Origin: Rhizophagus irregularis
Taxonomy: Eukaryota; Glomeromycota; Glomeromycetes; Glomerales; Glomeraceae
DNA: 64,000 nt
Direction: 5' to 3'
Assembly (NCBI RefSeq): GCF_026210795.1
Contig: NC_089448.1
Coordinates: forward strand, 3,100,001-3,164,000
The notes under the pieces were generated by a model that worked only from the letters and a program-made list of their open reading frames with translations, had not been told where the DNA came from and made no database searches. This document shows positions 45,070-57,511 of the stretch, in pieces. A program made the translations under genes and the position numbers. Each line of letters starts with the position of its first letter. Positions within the stretch are counted from its first letter, which is position 1.

Positions 45070-47240
45070 CACTAATACTTATAAATGATAGGTAATTAAC
45101 TTTATAGGAATAACAATAGATCAGTATAATCTATATCTATATAATAAATAAATTTTAATATAGAAAATAAATTTTTTTATAATAATGAATCGGTAACTGA
45201 CATTTTTCTAATACTAATAAGAAATAAGTAATTAACTATCTTTAGCAATAATGATAGATCCCTATAACGGATATTTTTTTTTTTAAGATGTATTTTTCAA
45301 TTATATAGATTAATATAGATTTTTTTAATAATAGAACGTTATGATGGTATTTTTGTTTTTTTATATCAATAAATTATTTAAAATTAATAATGTATTTGTA
45401 AACACATAAATAAATAATAAATTTTACAATACTTCAACATCTCCTTCATGTAATAATAAGATTTGCATCAAATTTCCATATATATAACACATCTACTTAT
45501 CTATCTAACTAAAAAAATTTGTTTGACGTTTGGATTAGTCTCCGTGTAAATAATTTGAATTGTGTAACTTGAAAGTTGAAATCCCATGCCATATAATTAA
45601 AACCTGTGACATGCCTTCCGCCTGATCCATTTATCATCAAAAACTATTCGATTCCAATCAACTAACCAATTTTTTTTTTTTGATTATTAATTTTTTTTGT
45701 CCAATTTTTTTTTCAAATATTTTTAACTCCTTTTTTTTAAAAATTTTTCAAACCGAAAAAAAAATTTTTCTCCCTTTTTTTTTCCAACCCAAAAAATTTT
45801 TTTTCTTATTCTTTTCCCGTTTAGGTTTAATTTTTTTTCCCAAACTGAAAAAATTATATTTTTTTTTATTAAATAATCCCCCATTGTTTTGGTCTTTTTT
45901 TTTTATTTTTTTCGATCTTTTTTTTAGACCATATTGTTATTTTTTTTTAAAAAAAATTTTTTTTTCACTCTTTTGGATTGGATTATTGTCCTTTTTTTTC
46001 AGAATTTTTTTTGTACTTATTTTTTTCGGATTCCTTTTTTTCGGAAGTTTCCCTTTTTTTTTAAACTGATTTCTTTCTTTACCCTTTTTCTTCCCCCAAA
46101 TTTTTTTTTAAATTTTTTTTTCTTTTTCTTTCAATTTATTATTATTATTAAATAAAAAATAAAATATTATATATTAAATATATTTACAAAATTATTATTT
46201 TTTTAAAAAAATCACCACAACATATCAAATATAGGAAAATTGACCAATGTTGATAGAAAGATGAATAAGGTTTTTTCAATTAAATTGAACACTGGATAAA
46301 TAGTTTGATTTTTCAAATTCCAATTAATTAATTATAAAATATGTAAAAATATCAATTTTTTTTTGAAGAAATTGTTGGTTTAATAATAGATTATTATAAC
46401 CAAATCCATATCCGGAATTCTCTAAATAACTACCAGATTTTTGAATAAAGATTTTAATTCTGATTTAATTAAATTAAGTACCAAAAGAATAATAATAAAT
46501 GAAATGAATAGATTCTATAAATACATTTAATTATTCAAATATTCTTTTTAAGTTGGTTATAAGTTTAAGATTCATGTAATATAATATAATAAGAAATAAT
46601 TATAAAGTTTATAAATAATAAAAAATTAATCAAAAAAATGAGGGTGAATGAAAAAATAAGGAGAGTAAAATGGAATGAAAGAAACAAAGGGGGAGAAATG
46701 AAATGGAGCAAAGGGGAGTAAAAGAAACAAAAGGAACAAAAAAGATCAAGTGGGAATGAAAAAAATGAAAAGAATGGAGGGGGACGAAATGGAGCAAAGG
46801 GAATAAAAAAATAAAAGGAACAAAGAGTAGTGTAAAGAGAAGTGGGAATGGAAAAAAAAATGAAAATGACAACGGATAGTGTAAAGGAACGAAAAAGATG
46901 AAGTGGGAATGGAATAAAAATGAAAGAGACAAAGGGTATTGTAAAGGAATGAAAAAGGCGAAGGAACGAAGAGGAAATAAAAAACAATGGAAAAAATGAA
47001 GGAAGGGAAGAATAAAAAGAGCAAAAGAGATGAAAAGACAAAAAGAAAACAAAAAAATAGAGAAGGGACGAAATGAGATAAACAGGGGACCAAATAAAAA
47101 CAAAACCCATAAAACTAAAAGAAGAAATAAAGTTAGTATGGACCAGAAATTACATGTAATAAATAAACAAAAACAAAAAACTACTGTAACCATCTTTAAT
47201 TTACTTAGTATTACATTATAATACTAATTTTTTTATTTAA
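45070..47240. repeat. Helitron interior: T-rich and purine-rich low-complexity DNA
   Basis: No gene seen. About 45660-46140 is T-rich and about 46250-46620 is the inverted counterpart of 12070-12460. From about 46640 to 47060 a purine-rich unit of roughly 60 bp (GAAGTGGGAATGGAA...GTGTAAAGGAACGAAAAAG) repeats about five times. The long open frames on its minus strand are a consequence of this composition. Confidence 0.5.
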
Positions 47241-47633
47241 ACAACCTCATTGGTCCCGGTGCGAAGCAACGGGTGACTGCTAGTAATAATTAAAATTATG
47301 TGATTTTTCTATATAACAATACCATATCTGAAATTCGTGAATATATAGTTTACTGTAAAAAGTTTATAAAATTACAAATAATTATAAAAGATTAAATATG
47401 AAAGAAAAGTTTTATTAGAATAATTGTAAATAAATAAAAGAAATCAAAAAAATCAAAAATAACTTATATATTATTACAGGATATGATTAGCAAGATCATA
47501 TTGAATTGAAAATAGTAATAATAACTGAATATTTAATATTTTTTTTACTTTATATTACATATATACAATATGTATATTTTATAAATTTTACAATAAACAT
47601 TTTTATATAATAAATATAAATAATTATTTAATG

Positions 47634-50185
47634 TTAAATTTTATATTCATATAAACTTTTAGTATCATTTAAAATTTTACTAATATTACGACTTGTATAA
47701 TATGCTTGTGAATGAGGTTGTAAAGTAGGATTATTAGTTTGTGTTTGTACTAAAGTATCATTTTGTACTAAAGTATTATCTTGCACCAAAGTATTATTTG
47801 CTTTTACAAATTCATGTATATCATTTTCTAATTCACTATCAATATCAAATATTTTATGATAATGATGATTATGTCCAACCTCAACCTCATTGTTTGTCAT
47901 ATAATCTTCATTAATATATTTATTCCATTCAGTTATTTTATATTCAAGTTCAGTTATAGTTGGTCTATTTTTTTGTTCTAAATCCCAACATTTATTCATT
48001 AAATCTATATAACATTTTGGAGTATTTTTTATAATTTTAGGACGTTCACCTTCACAAATATCCAAGATGAGGTTATAATCATGTGCTTTATTATTAAATG
48101 GAGGAATGCCTGATGTAAATTCCCACATTATCATTGAAAAACTATAAATGTCACTTTTTAAAGTATAAGGTTCGTTTCTTAGTATTTCAGGTGCCATAAA
48201 AGGTAAAACTCCATGAATTTCATTAGTTATTTTGTAATGTAAATTTTTTATAGGTTTACATAATCCTAAATCACTAATAAATATTTCATAATTATCTGAT
48301 ATTAAAATATTACCGTCATGAAAATCACCATGAGTTAAATTTGATTCATGAATTATTTTAAGCCCTAATATAATTTTTCTTAATAATTGTAATTTATCTT
48401 GCCATTTAAATTTAACTATATCAGATAAACATTTTCTCAAACTTCCTTTTTCTGCATAATTCATTATCATTATATAATTTAAATTAACTGGATTTTGACT
48501 TATTCCAAAAATTTGAGTAAATTTTGAAAATAATTTAGCTTGACAACCATAATGATTTTTCCACTATATAAATAATAAAAAAAAATGTTAAATTTTTATA
48601 AAAAAAATAAATTTATTATTAAAAATAAATACTATACCTCATACAGAAATTTACTATTTAAATTTGATGAATTATTAAGTGTTTTAAGGATAACCTCATG
48701 ACAATTCCATCTATTCCATTGTTGTTTATCAAAATTCCAATTATCAATAGGTCCATCTGACCAAATAGCTTTATGAATTTCACTAAATCCTCCTTTATCA
48801 TAATAATTAATTCCTGACAATTTATTATAAGGTATCCATTCTAAAACTTCATAACAATTTTTAGCATTTAGTTGTGCTTCTTGAATAAATCTATCAATAT
48901 ATTTATTATTGCTAGTCCATTTTGAAAAATTTTGTTGAAAATATTTAGAATTACATTGTTGACACCACTCATGATCTGTATTTATTAGTTCTTTGCATTC
49001 ATTACATGGTATAAATTTATTATCATTGTTAATTTCTACTATTTTTTTACGCAAATAAAAGGCCTTTTCTAAATTTTTTTCTATTCCTTCATTATTTTTA
49101 TAAATATTAATTAGATCAAGCATTGCTTGTTTATTATCATTTTCTGCTGCTTTTTGATACCAATCAATGGCTTTTTCTAAATTCTTTTCTATTCCTTTTC
49201 CATTGTAATAACAACTGGCTAAATTATTTATTGCACTTTTATTACCATTTTCTACTGCTTTTTGATACCAATAAAAGGCATTTTCTAAATTTTTTTCTGT
49301 TCTTTCTCCATTATAATAGCAATTGGCTAAATTAAACATTGCATTTTCATCATTATTTTCTGCTGCTTTTTGAAACCAATAAAAGGCTTTTTCTAAATTC
49401 TTTTCTGTTCCTTCTCCATTTTTATAGCACGTGGCTAAATTAATCATTGCAACAGTGAGACCATTTTCTGCTGCTTTTTGGTACCAATAAAAGGCTTTTT
49501 CTAAATCCTTTTGTGTTCTTAATTTATTATGATGGTAATATAAATCGGCTAAATAAAACATTGATGCTTCATTATTATTTTCCGCTGCTTTTTGAAACCA
49601 ATAAATGGTTTCTTTTAAATTCTTTTCTGTTCCTTTTCCATATTTATAACACATAGCTAAATTATTCATTGCTTCTTCATTACCATTTTTTGCTGCTTTT
49701 AGATAACAGTAAAAAGCTTTTTTTAAATTTTTTTCTATTCCTTCTCCATTATAATAACAACAACCTAAAATCTTCATAGCTTCAATATGACCTTTTTCTG
49801 CTACTTTTTGAAACCAATAAAAGGCTTTTTCGAAATTTTTTTCTATTCCTTCTCCATTTTCATAACATACAGCTAAATTAAACATTGCTTTTTCATCATT
49901 ATTTTCTGCTGCTTTTTGAAACCAATAAATGGCTTCTTTTAAATTCTTTACTGTTCCTACTCCATTTTCATAACATATGGCTAAATTAAACATTGCATTT
50001 ACTTCACCATTTTCTGCTGCTTTTTGATACCAACAAAAAGCTTTGTCTAAATTTTTTTCTGTTCCTTCCCCAATTTTATAACAATTGGCTAAATTATTCA
50101 TTGCTTTTTTATCACCACTTTTTGCTGCTTTTTGATACCAGTAAAATGTAATATTATAAAATGGAATTTTGAAAAAGTTTGGCAT
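47634..50185 (-). CDS. Sel1-repeat / protein kinase fusion, copy K2 (825 aa, two exons)
   Basis: The exons are 50185-48638 and 48563-47634, with a 74-nt intron (48564-48637). The layout is as in K1 but with about 10 Sel1-like repeats instead of 18. It also has the same zinc ribbon (CNEC...CQQC), glycine loop YDKGGFSEIHKA, HGDFHDGNIL, DLG and APE. The C-tail has a short internal repeat of NDTLVQ type. The start at 50185 (MPNFFKI) is chosen over an in-frame ATG at 50251: that ATG lies only 7 nt from the TATA box and K1 has no equivalent. The intron, zinc ribbon and kinase N-lobe are nearly identical to K1 while the rest has diverged. It is a probable signalling kinase with protein-binding solenoid; partners are unknown. 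Confidence 0.9.
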
Positions 50186-50257
50186 CTTAATTTTTTCTAA
50201 GTAGTGTTTAAATAATAGGAAACGAAACCCGATATGAGGTCCGGAATGCAAACACTG

Positions 50258-50265
50258 TATTTATA
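50258..50265 (-). promoter_or_regulatory. TATA box of K2
   Basis: TATAAATA on the minus strand, 73 nt upstream of the chosen ATG, in an 80-bp stretch conserved with K1. Confidence 0.6.
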
Positions 50266-50635
50266 TGCAAAAATATCAATAGAGACTGAACTCTAATATG
50301 CAAACGTGATCTTATTAATGATTTCATTAAGTTTCAGGTTTATGTTCAATTAACTTAATTTATAAACAAATCTGCAATGAAATTACAATAATTTTAAGTT
50401 CTTTTTATTTCAAACGCGCATCGGTTACACCAATAAAAAAATAACTATCTTGGTTTAACAATCAATAAACAGTCTTGTAGTACTACAAGCTCAACAACTT
50501 CTATCAAAACTATTTTTATCAAAGTCAAAATTAGTTAGACTTATTAAAATTAAAATTTTTTTTACAAATTTGTAATAACCAAAGTTCCATTGTCAATGAA
50601 ATATTGGCGCAATTGTGTTACAGCATAGACAGATA

Positions 50636-51033
50636 TAGGGCTTATCGGTTTCAACCGAATCATTCGGTAATTACCGATTGGTTGAATCATTTGGTAAATT
50701 ACCGATCGGTTTCAGTAACTGCGGTTTCGGTATCGGTTTTGCGATTTACCGAACCGATTTACCGAGAATTTTTTGCAAAAAAAGTTGCGAAACCATTCTT
50801 TATTAAAAAAAAAAAACGTTTTTAACAGTAAATTAATGAATAGAAAAACGTTTCGCAACGTTTTTTTTTATTAAAACAGTTAAAGAACGTTGCGAAACAT
50901 TTTTTAACATGTAATTTAACAAATAAAAAAACGTTTCGCAACGTTTTTTTGATTATTTTATAGAAAACGTTGCGAAAACGTTTTTGATTATTTTAATAGA
51001 AAACGTTGCGAAAACGTTTTTTTCATAAAGGAT
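50636..51033. mobile_element. Partial TAGGG-ended element upstream of K2
   Basis: K1/K2 homology stops exactly where TAGGGCTTATCGG begins, as expected for a hAT-type insertion after GACAGATA. It holds ACCGATT-type subterminal motifs and CGTTGCGAAACGTTTTT hairpin arms shared with the MITE at 20519-21152. No right end or duplication was found. It may be truncated by the GATCACCGGTGGTGATTTT sequence at 51040, itself like the ends of the element at 56081. Confidence 0.5.
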
Positions 51034-51039
51034 TTTGCT

Positions 51040-51944
51040 AAAGATCACCGGTGGTGATTTTCACTATTGAAAAATTTTTCGTTTGACGTGATTGATTTTT
51101 TTATGGTTGATTTTTCGTATTTATTTTTCTGACTAAAAACTTTACAATTTTTATTGTATCAAATTATCTTGAAAAGAATTATTTATTGTATTAAAAACTA
51201 AAAATATCTATTTATTGACGTATGTTATTATTGATCGCTTTATTGTAGTGTAGCATTAAACGATTTTGTGGCCTGCTTATTTCCTTTTACATTTTGTAAT
51301 ACATTTTTTTGGTAACGCTTTTTGTAACACATGATTTTACTTTGCGTTACTATTGTACACTTCCGTTTTATTAGTAATAGTGATACACAAATTTTGATTT
51401 ATCAAAAGATACACGAAAAAGACCCATCAGACATATCCAATAACAACTACTTATGATTGTAGTTTTTTAGCATTTTTTAACCACATGAAAAAAAAAGCAA
51501 CCACGTACTTAAGGGGCACAAGTTTTTAATAGCTTTTTAAAATTTTTATACTCGACCTAAATTCGAGAGTCAAAATTTGTATACACAACCAAGTCATACT
51601 AGCTGTTAAATTATTTGCATTTCGTTACGCGTAATCTGTTCAAAACGAATTCTATAAAAAAAAACTACGTTACTAAAAGGAAAATTAGAAGGCAATTCGT
51701 ACTTGAAAATAAACTTTAACAGTCTAATTATTATTTAACAATCAGAATACTCATTCTTTTACTATAAAAAAAATTTCACTAGGAAATATTACAAACTTTA
51801 TTATGTATGATTACACAAATTATTAAAAATCAAAATTTAGTTAGTATTTTAAAAGTATACTACCAAAAATGTTATCTTTGATTATACAATACTTAATAAG
51901 GCAACTTTATTAAAAAAAAGCTTATATCTAATTATAAATCTTCG
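51040..51944. other. AT-rich spacer between K2 and A2
   Basis: No gene or repeat recognised apart from the CACCGGTGGTGATT motif at its start. It corresponds in position to the 4770-7970 spacer of the first locus but does not resemble it. Confidence 0.4.
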
Positions 51945-54724
51945 TTACTGTCGATTTTTAACTAGCCATTTGGTTACTTTTTTGCTAATTATCTCAAAAA
52001 CCATTAATTTCTTCTTAGCCTTTTCATTTCCTGAAATCTCTGGATAGTCTTGATCGTATGATCTCATTTTTTCCATATCTTCCTGAAATTCCTGAGCTAT
52101 CTTAATGACTTTGGTCACATGGTCTTTAGTAATTCCTTCATTATTACCTTCGGCCAACGTTTGCGCTATATGAAGGATATTACGGATTTCACGTCCATTT
52201 AATTCATATTTAGAAAAATCATCTGCATTGAGATCCAAGCCAGCACCATCGATGAAATTTTTCCAAATTTCTTTCCTTTTCTCCGGAATGAGTTTTGGAT
52301 AATGGAAACACATAGTAATTCGTGAACGGAAAGCATCATCAATACTCATAACACGATTTGTTGTTAAGAAAAGGATACCTGAAGAGGAGGGGGATAAAGG
52401 AAGAGTGAAGAAAAATTGATAAAAAATTCTCCTTCGTAAATATGAAAACAAGGATAGTAGCAATCTTTCCTACCTTGATAATATTCTAGATGACGTAAAA
52501 ATATACCAGTCATCGCATTACGGTTTGTATTATCGTAGGTACGTTTTTCAAAATAGATATCAGCTTCATCAAGTAAGAGAACAGCCTTCCATGTAAAAGC
52601 AATATCTAAAATCTTAACTAATTGTTGTTCCATCCTTTTTTACAATAAAGAAGCAAAGGTAATCAAATAGTAAATCTCTCATAGAAAAATATTAACAAAA
52701 TACGTTCAAAATATTAAATACTTTGCAAGATCCGTTCCAAGTTCATGCACGCCAATCGTCCATAATGGCCGTTCAAGAAATTCAGCTACACTTTCAGCTG
52801 TTAATGTTTTCCCGGTACCAGGTGGGCCATAACAAAGAAAGATGCATCCCTTACCTTTATTGGCAATGGGATCAAGTTGTTTTACTAATAGAGAGTCAGA
52901 AGAATTAACATTTTCAAGTTCTTTACTATTTGTCGTTTGGTTGCTGTACTGTTTCACTAATTCTAAAAGTACTTCTTTTTTATCCTGAGACATTACCAAA
53001 TGCTCGAAAGCACTTTCATTAAAATTAATTTTACTGAAATTCATGACCATGAATTGGCCCCATTCCTTCAATGCAAAACTAAATCCATACACTAATGCAG
53101 GTGCGAAACAATAAGATTTCTCATAGTCATAGTCTTCGAGGTAACCCTTTTTACCGAGCAAATTAACATCACATGGATTAGGTGGTTTTGCATTGTCCAT
53201 TGGATAGCCAGGATTCATGGTTGCAAAACTTTTGAGATCAATCATAACACGGCCATCAGCCCTTATCGCTTCTATCTCATAGCAACCATTCACCTTTATC
53301 CAACGAAACAATGAGCCCGTATACTCCATAAAATGTCTGTTGGCTGCGAGTTCAAAGAATTTTTTTCCAATACGATAAATGGTTTCCTTGAGGAAGTCGT
53401 GAGATTCAGAAAATTTGAATGGAACAACTAATAAATCAGAGAAACTTTTCTCTCCATTAAATTCTCGGATTTTGCGTTCTATATAACATTGCTTAAATCC
53501 ATGGCCATCATAATCAACAACCTTAATAATTATATTAAAAAATGACACCTTTTCAAAATCTATCATTCTAACTACTTTTTCTGCTGAAAAAATGGTCCCA
53601 CTGATTTGCTGATTGGACATAACACATTTGCTAGGAAACAATTTCCCAATAATAGAAAGTAAATTTATAAGCAATTTATATAATGGTTTGCAAAAAATGT
53701 AAAAATATAAATAAAAGCAAGGTGGAAAAATCATATGAACTATTTTAAAGAAACAATTTGTTTTGAAATTTGAAGAAGTACTTACTACCATACTTCCAAG
53801 TCCTTGGTATAGAATACCCACAACATGTCAAATGAAACTGTCTTTTTTTCTATCGTTTTATTTTGCTTTTCGACCGTCTCATTATATTTCTGTTTAAGGA
53901 ATCGGATCAAGTGATTCAAGTGGCTCTTTTTTTCTGAGGATTAAATTTAAAGTCAGCTAATAATTATAGCTAAACGAAATCTATTGTATAAAATTAATTA
54001 CCGGTTTCCATCGAAGGTTCAGATGTAGATTTAGATGCAGTCTCCAATCCATTATATAGGATTTCTAAATCTTCCATAACGTGATACAAATCCTGAGCTT
54101 TGATCTTGGGCATATCATCGTTAATGTTATCGTTATCAATGAGGATTTCTTGAAGGATTTGAATCAATGGCCGAGAGTATAACTCAACAAGAATTGTGCA
54201 AACATCCTTGTAGTTAAAGTAAATTATTTTAAAAATGGCACTGCTTTGTTTTTGAATTTCTTCAATTGAGATGATTTTTTCATCTCCCCAATAGTCTTTC
54301 ATTATTTTAATACAAGGCCACTGCCAGTCTGCCCTTCGGATATCATTGTCATTAGCTAATATCGTGGTCATGAAGAAACGATAAGTGAATAAAAGTATTA
54401 AAAAAAAAATTAGAGAAAGCGTTCGAACACATCAACAATTAGCTAATAAAAATATATAACGACCATATATCGACTAATTAATAAAACCTGATACATACAT
54501 AATATTTGAATTGGTGTTTTTGAGTTGTTCACAAAACTCTCATCTATTTCAAGTTCGGGGTCTAAGTCAACCCCTTTACCGTGCATGCGAAGGCATATCC
54601 TGCTAACATCAAGACTTGGTAATTCTTTTTTGATTACCTTTTTCAAATCATCCACGTCCCCTTTGTCAATGACAATTTTGATTGGACAATTATCTTCATA
54701 TTTAACCCAGATTTTATAAGCCAT
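51945..54724 (-). CDS. AAA+ ATPase with DUF7025-like domain and ubiquitin-like header, copy A2 (743 aa, six exons)
   Basis: Exons are 54724-54499, 54355-54002, 53933-53786, 53630-52722, 52634-52474 and 52378-51945. All junctions are in phase and exons 1, 3, 4 and 5 have the same lengths as in A1. Domains are in the same order: ubiquitin-like header (1-75), linker, DUF7025-like region, AAA+ core with GPPGTGKT, VLLLDEAD, TTN and FRSRI. Exon 2 is 27 nt longer than in A1 (extra residues near YKDVCTI and NDNIND). The C-terminus runs on to KVTKWLVKNRQ, lost in A1 by a one-base deletion. Conservation of every splice site and reading frame in both copies argues for function in both. The substrate is unknown. 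Confidence 0.88.
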
Positions 54725-54792
54725 GATAGATAAAAATTTTGATCATTTATCGTATTTCAGACAAAAAATTAACGCGTATAAAAATTTTGATC

Positions 54793-54799
54793 ATTTATA
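54793..54799 (-). promoter_or_regulatory. TATA box of A2
   Basis: TATAAAT on the minus strand, 69 nt before the ATG, at the place matching TATAAAAG of A1. A local duplication (AATGATCAAAATTTTTAT twice, around 54730 and 54785) distinguishes this promoter from that of A1. Confidence 0.5.
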
Positions 54800-56060
54800 T
54801 AATTATAAATCAATAATATGAAAGGGGCACAGAAAGACTAAATAAAGTGTGATAAATAATGCAGAGCTAGTGTAACTTATTTACAATGGAGTATAAGAAA
54901 TTATCCCCGATATCCCCGATCGGCACATTTACACAATTATGCAAATGTAGTTAGTTATAGCAAATTATTATACTATAATAGAAGGATTTGAAAATGTGAG
55001 TAATACAGAAAGATTTGCATTTTCCAATGAGAAAAACTTTCTTTTAATATATTCATAATCTCAATATTATTTTCAAGTGTAATAGTTCCGAAGCTTTTTA
55101 GAAATTTAAATCTTCTAAAATGAAAAGAAAACCAAGCGAAAGAAAATAAGATTCAACAATAAAATATATTATATTTATACTCACGATATACTATAAAACT
55201 CTTACTATTGTGTAAATTGCAGGAATAAATCAATTATATCCTGGCTAATTGGAATAGTAAAATTTGATTTGAAAGAATATGCCTTGCACAACATTAAGCG
55301 GCCAATCATTTATCCGATTCTAGTAAAATTTTACTTGTTCCTGGATATAAGTAATGCATATGTCGTACAGGTATAAGAGGATAACATGCATTGATTAAAT
55401 AAAGTTAAAGTTTTGCATATTGCGGTTAAAAGAAAATTATTTGATAACACGCATATTTGCAGCTAAAAAAATTATTCATTAGGTCATGCTGCAGCTATTT
55501 AACATTCATTCATTGGTAATGTCAAATTATTTATTCAAATTCTAATTAAACACGGTTTTTTCAGGTTACGCTGGGGTGCAGTGCGCAAATAAAAATCACG
55601 GCAAATGCCGTAAATATCTTTCAAATATGAAAATTTAAATAAAAAATAAATATTATTATTGAATAAAGAATGAAGTGAATAACTTTTTTTTTTAATTTTA
55701 TTTAATTGCCTAATTAATGTATAAAGGCTGCGCTCGGCAAATTCCCTGGGTGTAATCTGTCACATATTTCATTATTTATGTGACTGTACAACAGTTGATT
55801 ATTTTGTACTTTAAAAAAAAAGTCAAAGGCTTATAGATACATGAATCTTTTCAATAAACTTTTATAGAAATGGCAGTAAGTTCTATAGAAAACCAAGAAA
55901 TTATTATAGAAATATTTTAATTTAAAGACATAAATAGTATTTTAGCAGGTATTAAGATTGGCATATAATATGTAGATATATAGATCCAATTTTGGTATAC
56001 AGCTTTTTTTATGCTTTATTTTGGATCAAATGTTGTCGCTCATGGGGACCGATTTCTGAC
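54800..56060. other. Inverted copy of the A1 upstream flank
   Basis: No gene. From 54800 to about 55925 the DNA matches 8970 down to 7970 in inverted orientation (shared TTTGCGCATTGCACCCAGCG-like and TTCTATAGAAAACCAAG-like stretches). Homology ends near 55925, one edge of the inverted ATPase block. Confidence 0.6.
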
Positions 56061-56080
56061 CACAGATATTTTTCCAAATT

Positions 56081-56231
56081 GGCATTGCTAAATCTCACCG
56101 CAGGTGATTTTCACCACACCAGCATTAGCAAATATTAATGGGCGGAGTTTCATGCCATTTTTAATTCTGCCCAAATTCTACCCTAATTCTGGTAAGGTGA
56201 CAATCACCATCGGTGATATTTAGCAATACTC
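56081..56231. mobile_element. Small MITE-like inverted repeat (about 150 bp)
   Basis: The ends ATTGCTAAATCTCACCG and the complement of ATTGCTAAATATCACCG face each other, each followed by GGTGATT. A half-site of the same type lies at 51037-51060. No target duplication could be identified, so the limits are approximate. Confidence 0.5.
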
Positions 56232-56574
56232 TTATTAATATACCTTTTATAATAAATAATAATTACTTTATAGGTAATTTCATAATTTATAATTTAATTT
56301 TTTATTCATAATTTAAACTATAAAAAGAATCACTTGAAAATTCATCAGATAATTATTTGTTACTAGTATTCAGATAATTTGATATACGCACGAATAAATT
56401 GTTTTGATAATAAAAAATGGAAAAATTCGGAAAGAATATTTATGGAAAAATTTGGAAATATAATGTAAAATAATACAGTTCAAGTACGAGAATTTACCAA
56501 AAATGGCGTGTCGTCACATGTAGCGAACTTTTTCTTGTATATTTTGGTTTATAAAAAAATATTTATTTGATATT

Positions 56575-57190
56575 CCTTGTCGATTAGTGTAGCAATAAAT
56601 CTTTTATTTCTTTTATTTTTATTATTTTTATTTGTATCCTTTACAGTTTATATCATATTTCTTTATATTTATATAACTGTTGTCATTTTAAATAATAAAT
56701 TATTATTTATCTTTCCAAACGAAATAAATCTACCTTGTGTCGGTCCATTTATAGTATAAACAAAATAATCTAAATTTCATTGTGATATACTTTTCGTAGT
56801 GGAACTTATCTATAAATTCTGTCCTTTTTTCTTGATTTATATTCTCAATACGAATTAATATATTGCTTTTTTATATAATCATCATGAATATTATGAGATG
56901 ATGATTGATGAGTCTTAAAATGTTTCAAGTAAGGCCAGATTTTAAATTATAAATGAATATCAATCAGTAATCAGAATTAGTTTTTTATAATAGCGGTCCT
57001 GAGACAAATTTATATCGCAATTGCATCTGTTAAATTTTTTTAGTTCATACTTTTTTCGTACTGTATAACTATTTAATCACTTCAGTTAACTTTTTTTTTT
57101 CAATTATTAGACAAAATTAGAGTTTAATAAGGGAAAGGATTAAATGACAAATTGAAATCAATAATATATTATTCTTTCCTAACCCAGTAA
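56575..57190 (+). repeat. Duplicated non-coding block D2
   Basis: Directly homologous to 19005-19560. It carries about 150 extra bases (near 56720-56870) and lacks the CGCGTAGCAA-bounded insert of D1. It lies on the same side of the ATPase gene as in the first locus, which supports a segmental duplication. No coding content is evident. Confidence 0.6.
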
Positions 57191-57229
57191 ATAGTCATCG
57201 TCTGTAATTTATATTGTATTTATTTAATA

Positions 57230-57490
57230 CGTGTATATAGTTAATTTTATGTACTAAATTTATGCCACTCAATAAAATTTAAAAAAACTATTTTTTAATA
57301 ACGTACTAAATATGTTCCAGTTCGCCTGGTTTTATACTGATTATGTATGTTTAATTATGTACTAAATAATTAATCACTTGGTTTTATTTGTCACACGCTA
57401 AATTTGTACTAGTTGCTTAGTTTTATACTAGTTTTATATCTATAGTATTCGTACCAGTTTATATATATGCAATTTATATACTAAATTGTA
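57230..57490. repeat. GTACTAAATTTGTACCAGTT subterminal-type repeats
   Basis: At least six degenerate copies of a motif containing TACTAAATT and GTACCAGTT lie directly beside the Plavaka-like remnant. They resemble the subterminal repeats expected of a CACTA element. No terminal inverted repeat could be paired. Confidence 0.4.
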
Positions 57491-57511
57491 CCAGTTTCGC
57501 AGTGGTTACAT

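Larger units (their letters stand above)
42566..47283 (+). mobile_element. Non-autonomous Helitron, 4.7 kb, carrying a hAT element
   Basis: The 5' end TCTATATAATT follows a host A. The 3' end CTAG precedes a host T and is preceded by the hairpin CCCGGTGCGAAGCAACGGG. There is no target duplication, and the K1 flank continues across the join, so the boundaries are set by comparison as well as by motif. A second 5'-like end (TCTATCTAACTAAAAAAATT) lies at 45501, indicating nesting or tandem ends. No Rep/helicase is present. The interior holds a hAT element (42842-45069), T-rich DNA (45660-46140) and a purine-rich repeat (46640-47060). Confidence 0.75.

Noticed and set aside
45680-46155. Phe-rich open frames on the plus strand
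   Set aside because: Product of poly-T runs inside the Helitron; no real coding signal.
46565-47193. Long minus-strand open frames of 115-187 codons in three frames
   Set aside because: They consist almost only of F, L, S, P and I because the plus strand is a purine-rich minisatellite. All frames are open at once, and there is no start context or domain.
50186-50251. Upstream in-frame ATG of K2 adding 22 residues
   Set aside because: It lies 7 nt downstream of the TATA box, so it would not be in the mRNA, and K1 has no matching extension.
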